Shown: in pieces, positions 13,825 through 17,303 of the stretch
How the letters are laid out: each line of letters begins with the position of its first letter
Numbering within the stretch: the stretch's first letter is position 1
Source of the DNA: Bacillota bacterium
GTDB taxonomy: Bacteria; Bacillota_I; Bacilli_A; RFN20; CAG-826
Direction: 5' to 3'
NCBI GenBank assembly: GCA_023396795.1
Contig: JAEWUY010000136.1
Coordinates: 1-17,303, forward strand
DNA: 17,303 bases
Translations under genes and position numbers: made by a program
Notes under the pieces: generated by a model
The model's input: only the letters and a program-made list of their open reading frames with translations
Told to the model about the DNA's origin: nothing
Databases searched by the model: none

Positions 13825-15035
13825 AATTTATCATTCAGCCTCCTCCTTTTACACGCCACAAACGTTCAACGACTTCCATCATGTATGAGCTGAGTGCTTT
13901 ACTCGCTTTATTGTGGATTGCGGCGATTGTTTATAATTTTACGATTAACCCGAGTTATGGTCTAAAAGCCATTTTTATGGTTGTTGTCGCCGTAGTTACA
14001 ACCTTAATTTGTGATGTTTTAGTTGCAGCTATTACTTATCGTGATAAGGAAAAACCTCTATTTCGCTATTTATTTATGAAGGTTAAGGAAAATTATAGTC
14101 TTGTTACAGCCTTAATATTTGCCTTATCTTTACCAATTGGCACACCTTACTATGTAATTATTATCGGTAGCTTATTCGCTACATTAATTGTTAAATATGC
14201 TTTTGGCGGATTTGGGGCCAACATTTTTAATCCCGCTCTCTTTGCCCGCCTCTTTGTCACTTTTGCTTTTGGTTCGCAGTTGACGGCCTTCATTGATACT
14301 GTTCCGAGCAATGTCTCGTCATTGACGGATGTTGGGGTGACGATTACGACTTCTTTTTCAAGCCAGGGTGTTAAGTGGATTAGCGATTCGCTAGCGGGGC
14401 TCAATGTAACCATGGGACAGCTATGGTTAGGTAATTATGCGGGAGCGATTGGCGAAACGTTTGCTGGCTTAATTCTTGTCCTTGGTATTTATATGGTTGT
14501 TCGTAAAATTTGCAACTGGCGGCCGATGGTCGCTTACTTACTGACGGTAATTTTGACAGCGCTTGTCATCGCCTTAATTACTGGTCTTAATCCCGGTACA
14601 TATATTTTGCTCCATTTAGCGATGGGGGGACTTATGTACGGTGCCGTTTTTATGATTACCGATCCGGTTACTTCCCCGACATCGATGTTTGGAAAAGTTT
14701 TAATCGGTGTTATTGCCGGTCTCATGACGGTATTAATCAGAATTCAGGGGGGATATCCTGAAGGCGTTACTTTTGCCATTGCCATCGCTAATTTGCTCTC
14801 GCCATTAATCGACCGATTCGCCACAGGCATGACAATCAATAATGGCTTTAAAAAATGGTCAGTTATATTATCGGTTTTACTTTTATCATTAGCTTTGAAT
14901 GGCGGGTTGGCATATTACAATACGCAAGCGCAAAGTCCGCAACCCGAAGACTCACAAATGGTGATTGACCTTACTAATGACTTACCAATAGAAGAGCCAC
15001 AAAATATATATTTTGTTGAGGTAGCAACTAGATGA
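13821..15035 (+). CDS. rnfD: Rnf complex subunit RnfD
   Basis: A 404-aa integral membrane subunit with about nine or ten hydrophobic helices, homologous to NqrB. It should form part of the ion channel and carry a covalent FMN. Family landmarks are FGGFGANIFNPALFAR (128-143), MGQLWLGNYAGAIGET (198-213) and DPVTSPTS (261-268). The flavinylation region, usually of the form (S/T)xAT, reads VTITTS (173-178): T177 aligns with the FMN-bearing Thr, but the preceding Ala is Thr. The C-terminus carries a tail of about 40 residues after the last helix. The ATG overlaps the rnfC stop (ATGA) and its own stop overlaps rnfG in the same way. Confidence 0.9.
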   Translation: MKFIIQPPPFTRHKRSTTSIMYELSALLALLWIAAIVYNFTINPSYGLKAIFMVVVAVVTTLICDVLVAAITYRDKEKPLFRYLFMKVKENYSLVTALIFALSLPIGTPYYVIIIGSLFATLIVKYAFGGFGANIFNPALFARLFVTFAFGSQLTAFIDTVPSNVSSLTDVGVTITTSFSSQGVKWISDSLAGLNVTMGQLWLGNYAGAIGETFAGLILVLGIYMVVRKICNWRPMVAYLLTVILTALVIALITGLNPGTYILLHLAMGGLMYGAVFMITDPVTSPTSMFGKVLIGVIAGLMTVLIRIQGGYPEGVTFAIAIANLLSPLIDRFATGMTINNGFKKWSVILSVLLLSLALNGGLAYYNTQAQSPQPEDSQMVIDLTNDLPIEEPQNIYFVEVATR

Positions 15036-15631
15036 ATAAGTTATTAAAATTACCAATTTTCTTAGCGGTAGTTTCCCTTATTGCCGGGGCGACTTTGGCG
15101 ACCGTTAATTATTTTACTTTGCCGATAATTACGTTGCGTGAACAAATGGCTCTTGATGCTGGGTATCTCGAGCTTCTTAAAATTGATGAAAGCCAATTTG
15201 TAACACTGAATCGCGTTCCCGAAACAGGGACGATTGTTGCTGAAGCGGACTTAAGTGCAAAAGGCATCATCGATTATGTGATGTATGAAAATAAAAGTGA
15301 TGATTCGCTGTTTGGTATTGTCTATAACGGCTTAGTCAGTGGTCATAACAATAATACAATTGTTTTCCAAGTTGGCTTTAAAGGCGGTGTTTTTGCCGGC
15401 TATAATAATATATCCAATCAGGAAACGCCGACCTATGGTGGTATATATTTAAATGATTTAGACTCCGTCATTCAAGGATTAAGGGCTGACGATGAAGTAG
15501 CCTTCTTAACTGCACTTAACGAATATAAAACAGACAATTCATTAAGAGTGACGAATACCGAAAAGAATCTCATTCCAGCTTTATGGGCGGCGGCCAGTCA
15601 TTACATGTCTTTACTGGAGGATGCTTCTTAA
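15032..15631 (+). CDS. rnfG: Rnf complex subunit RnfG, degenerate flavin motif
   Basis: A 199-aa protein with one N-terminal membrane helix (about 7-29) and an extracytoplasmic FMN-binding-type domain, as in RnfG/NqrC. The conserved ETPGLG appears as ETPTYG (131-136). The ApbE target SGATxTS near the C-terminus is replaced by LRVTNTE (171-177): the Thr positions (T174, T176) remain but Ser-Gly-Ala and the last Ser are lost. Identity as RnfG rests on position, length and overall layout. Covalent FMN attachment is doubtful. It overlaps rnfD by four bases and rnfE by one. Confidence 0.82.
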   Translation: MNKLLKLPIFLAVVSLIAGATLATVNYFTLPIITLREQMALDAGYLELLKIDESQFVTLNRVPETGTIVAEADLSAKGIIDYVMYENKSDDSLFGIVYNGLVSGHNNNTIVFQVGFKGGVFAGYNNISNQETPTYGGIYLNDLDSVIQGLRADDEVAFLTALNEYKTDNSLRVTNTEKNLIPALWAAASHYMSLLEDAS

Positions 15632-16308
15632 TGAAACAAAAACTTAACATTTTCATTAGTAGCGCCTTTACTAATAACTCGACTTTTGTCTTGCTTTTAG
15701 GATTGTGTTCAATTCTCGCTACTTCTAGTACCCTTTCTTCGGCTTTGGGAATGGGGCTTGCAGTTACGATTGTTTTAACAATGACCAATCTTATTATTTC
15801 GCTTCTTAGAAAAATAATTCCTAATGAGATACGCATCCCAGTTTACATTATTATCATCGCTTCGACGGTGACCATCGTGGAAATGCTTATGAAAGCTTTT
15901 ACTCCAGAGTTAACAACCTCATTAGGCGTCTATTTACAGCTTATTGTCGTCAATTGCATAATCATGGCCCGGGCCGAAGTATTCGCCAGCAAAAATAAAC
16001 CCCTTGATTCTTTAATTGATGGATTGGGAACGTCACTGGGATATCTTCTTTCGATTGTCGTCTTATCTTTATTTAGAGAAATTATCGGAACGGGGGCCCT
16101 AACTTTCGTCAATCCTTTTAATAATGTAACCGTCTTCAGTTGGACGATATTTGATGCTCGCTATGCAATACCTTTGATGGTTGATAATACCGGTGCATTT
16201 TTAATTCTTGGTTTATTATTGGCGGGTATTAACGGCATAGCGATGATTGTTTCTTCGCGAAAAAAGCGGCGGAAAGAAGCCTTAATCGTCAAAGGCGAAC
16301 AAGGATAG
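15631..16308 (+). CDS. rnfE: Rnf complex subunit RnfE
   Basis: A 225-aa membrane protein of the RnfA/RnfE (NqrD/NqrE) family with six expected helices. Cys26 (LGLC) and Cys109 (NCIIMARAE) are the two ligands it gives to the [2Fe-2S] centre shared with RnfA inside the membrane. The start at 15631 overlaps the rnfG stop (TAATG) with GGAGG at 15617-15621; the frame is open to 15583, but that would run back into rnfG. The C-terminus is a basic tail (SSRKKRRKEA). Confidence 0.93.
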   Translation: MKQKLNIFISSAFTNNSTFVLLLGLCSILATSSTLSSALGMGLAVTIVLTMTNLIISLLRKIIPNEIRIPVYIIIIASTVTIVEMLMKAFTPELTTSLGVYLQLIVVNCIIMARAEVFASKNKPLDSLIDGLGTSLGYLLSIVVLSLFREIIGTGALTFVNPFNNVTVFSWTIFDARYAIPLMVDNTGAFLILGLLLAGINGIAMIVSSRKKRRKEALIVKGEQG

Positions 16309-16315
16309 AAACGAT

Positions 16316-16891
16316 ATGGGTATAATTGCATTAATCATTTCAGCAATGCTGGTATCTAATGTTGTATTAGTTCGTTTTTTAGGTACTTGTCCCTTTTTAG
16401 GCGTTTCCAAGAAGCTCAATAACGCCATTGGCCTAGGCTTAGCCACGATGTTTGTTGTCTTCTTCTCTTCGTTATTATCATATGGTTTATATCACGGCGT
16501 ATTAAAACCGCTGGGCTTAGAATTTTTATCGCTTGTCAGTTTTATTTTAATCATTGCCTCGTTTGTGCAGTTTGTCGAAATGTTTTTAAAAAAATTCATC
16601 CCTTCTTTATACCGATCATTAGGAATTTATTTACCTTTAATCACCACAAATTGTCTAGTGTTAGGTATTGCTCTAGAAATTATCGGTAACAATTATTCCT
16701 TACTGGAAACAATCGTCTATTCCTTATCGGTAACGGCAGGCTTTCTTCTTGTTTTAATCCTCTTTTCTATTATTCGTGAACGAGTTGAATCAATGAACCG
16801 TGTTCCGCAAGCTTTTAAAGGAGTTGCCATCGCCTTGATCATTACAGCGCTTATGACCATGGTTTTCTTTGGCTTTCAGGGGTTAGCATAA
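16316..16891 (+). CDS. rnfA: Rnf complex subunit RnfA
   Basis: A 191-aa partner of RnfE with six expected helices and inverted topology. VLVRFLGTCPFLGVSK (17-32) with Cys25, and TTNCLVLGIAL with Cys113, supply the other half of the membrane iron centre. Seven bases separate it from rnfE, and AAGGAT in the rnfE end serves as ribosome binding site. The small Cys-rich gene starts on the base after its stop. Confidence 0.95.
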   Translation: MGIIALIISAMLVSNVVLVRFLGTCPFLGVSKKLNNAIGLGLATMFVVFFSSLLSYGLYHGVLKPLGLEFLSLVSFILIIASFVQFVEMFLKKFIPSLYRSLGIYLPLITTNCLVLGIALEIIGNNYSLLETIVYSLSVTAGFLLVLILFSIIRERVESMNRVPQAFKGVAIALIITALMTMVFFGFQGLA

Positions 16892-17092
16892 ATGCCAGAA
16901 CTACTTATCAAAACATTGCTAACAATCGCAATACTAGCTGGACTAGTCGGTCTTTTTATTTTTAGTTATTTATTAAATAAAAAGGTTCCTCGCCCCGAGA
17001 AGTGCGATCAAGAGAAAATAAACGAATGCTCGCAATGCGCTATTCGTTCATGCCCTCTTTCTCAAAATGTTGATAAGGATAAGGAGGAATAG
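16892..17092 (+). CDS. Small Cys-rich single-helix membrane protein in the rnf operon
   Basis: A 66-aa protein with one helix (about 5-28), then a short cytoplasmic-looking tail with C38, C46, C49 and C54 in a CX7CX2CX4C pattern and an acidic end. It sits with no gap between rnfA and rnfB, so it is part of the operon. NqrM (DUF539), needed to mature the iron centre of Na+-NQR, has the same plan: one N-terminal helix and four cysteines. I infer an iron or Fe-S assembly role for RnfA/RnfE, or an extra redox subunit. Sequence identity to NqrM is not evident by eye. AGGGG lies about 10 bases upstream of the ATG. Confidence 0.75.
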   Translation: MPELLIKTLLTIAILAGLVGLFIFSYLLNKKVPRPEKCDQEKINECSQCAIRSCPLSQNVDKDKEE

Positions 17093-17097
17093 TAATC

Positions 17098-17303
17098 ATG
17101 GCTTGGACCGATATTTTAATCGCCGCCGGAATTATGATCTGCTTAGGGGGAGTATTAGGTTTAGCCCTTGCTTTTGCCGATAAGAAATTAGCGGTAAAAA
17201 GCGATGAGCGTATTGCTGCCGTCACCAAAATGCTTCCCGGACTTAATTGCGGATTATGCGGTCATCCGGGATGTGAGGCAATGGCTACAGCCCTTCTTAA
17301 AGG
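17098..17303 (+). CDS. rnfB: Rnf complex subunit RnfB, partial (3' end outside window)
   Basis: The first 68 codons of the ferredoxin-like Rnf subunit. A membrane anchor (about 5-27) is followed by the start of the Fe-S domain, with LPGLNCGLCGHPGCEAMA (47-64) giving CX2CX4C of the first [4Fe-4S] site. RnfB takes electrons from ferredoxin. AAGGAGG lies 11 bases before the ATG and is the strongest ribosome binding site of the operon. Confidence 0.95.
   Translation, partial: MAWTDILIAAGIMICLGGVLGLALAFADKKLAVKSDERIAAVTKMLPGLNCGLCGHPGCEAMATALLK

Overview
The window looks like chromosome of a low-GC, AT-rich bacterium of the Firmicutes/Mycoplasmatota type. Coding is dense, genes often share ATGA or TAATG junctions, and many starts have a good GGAGG-type ribosome binding site. 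TGA is used as a stop (zinc-binding protein gene, rnfC) and Trp is TGG, so the code is the standard bacterial one and not that of Mycoplasma. Species cannot be fixed from the sequence alone.

Bases 1-6200 are ordinary chromosome. A leftward operon encodes a zinc-type ABC importer (ATPase cut by the window edge, substrate-binding lipoprotein complete) behind a consensus promoter with a Zur/Fur-like 7-1-7 palindrome at the start of transcription. Rightward follow an SDR-type NAD(P)-binding protein, a TM2-like small membrane protein with its own promoter and terminator, a MacB-like ATPase-permease fusion translationally linked to a NUDIX hydrolase, and a tRNA-His gene with consensus promoter, encoded CCA and terminator.

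Bases about 6203-12346 form an island between tRNA-His and the rnf operon. Near-identical direct repeats of about 36 bp (33/36 identical, last 24 bp identical) lie at 6180-6215 and 12311-12346 and include the tRNA-His terminator. The island holds a truncated small ORF, an apparent three-gene operon (70-aa protein; 781-aa GHKL-fold ATPase; 268-aa unknown protein), a convergent C5-cytosine DNA methyltransferase, and a divergent probable restriction endonuclease. The last two share a 91-bp intergenic region with a perfect 16-bp GC-rich palindrome. No integrase or transposase is present. I read the island as a restriction-modification system with a GHKL ATPase module, the best candidate here for a poorly described system. 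GHKL/MORC-type ATPases beside DNA methylases are known from comparative genomics, but the function of this combination cannot be read from sequence.

Bases 12470-17303 are an Rnf (ferredoxin:NAD+ oxidoreductase, ion-pumping) operon in the order rnfC-D-G-E-A-[66-aa Cys-rich membrane protein]-B, with rnfB cut by the window end. Fe-S ligands in RnfC, RnfE, RnfA and the visible part of RnfB are intact, but the covalent-flavin motif is heavily changed in RnfG and altered in RnfD. The small Cys-rich protein between rnfA and rnfB has the layout of the Na+-NQR maturation factor NqrM and may be an iron-centre assembly factor.
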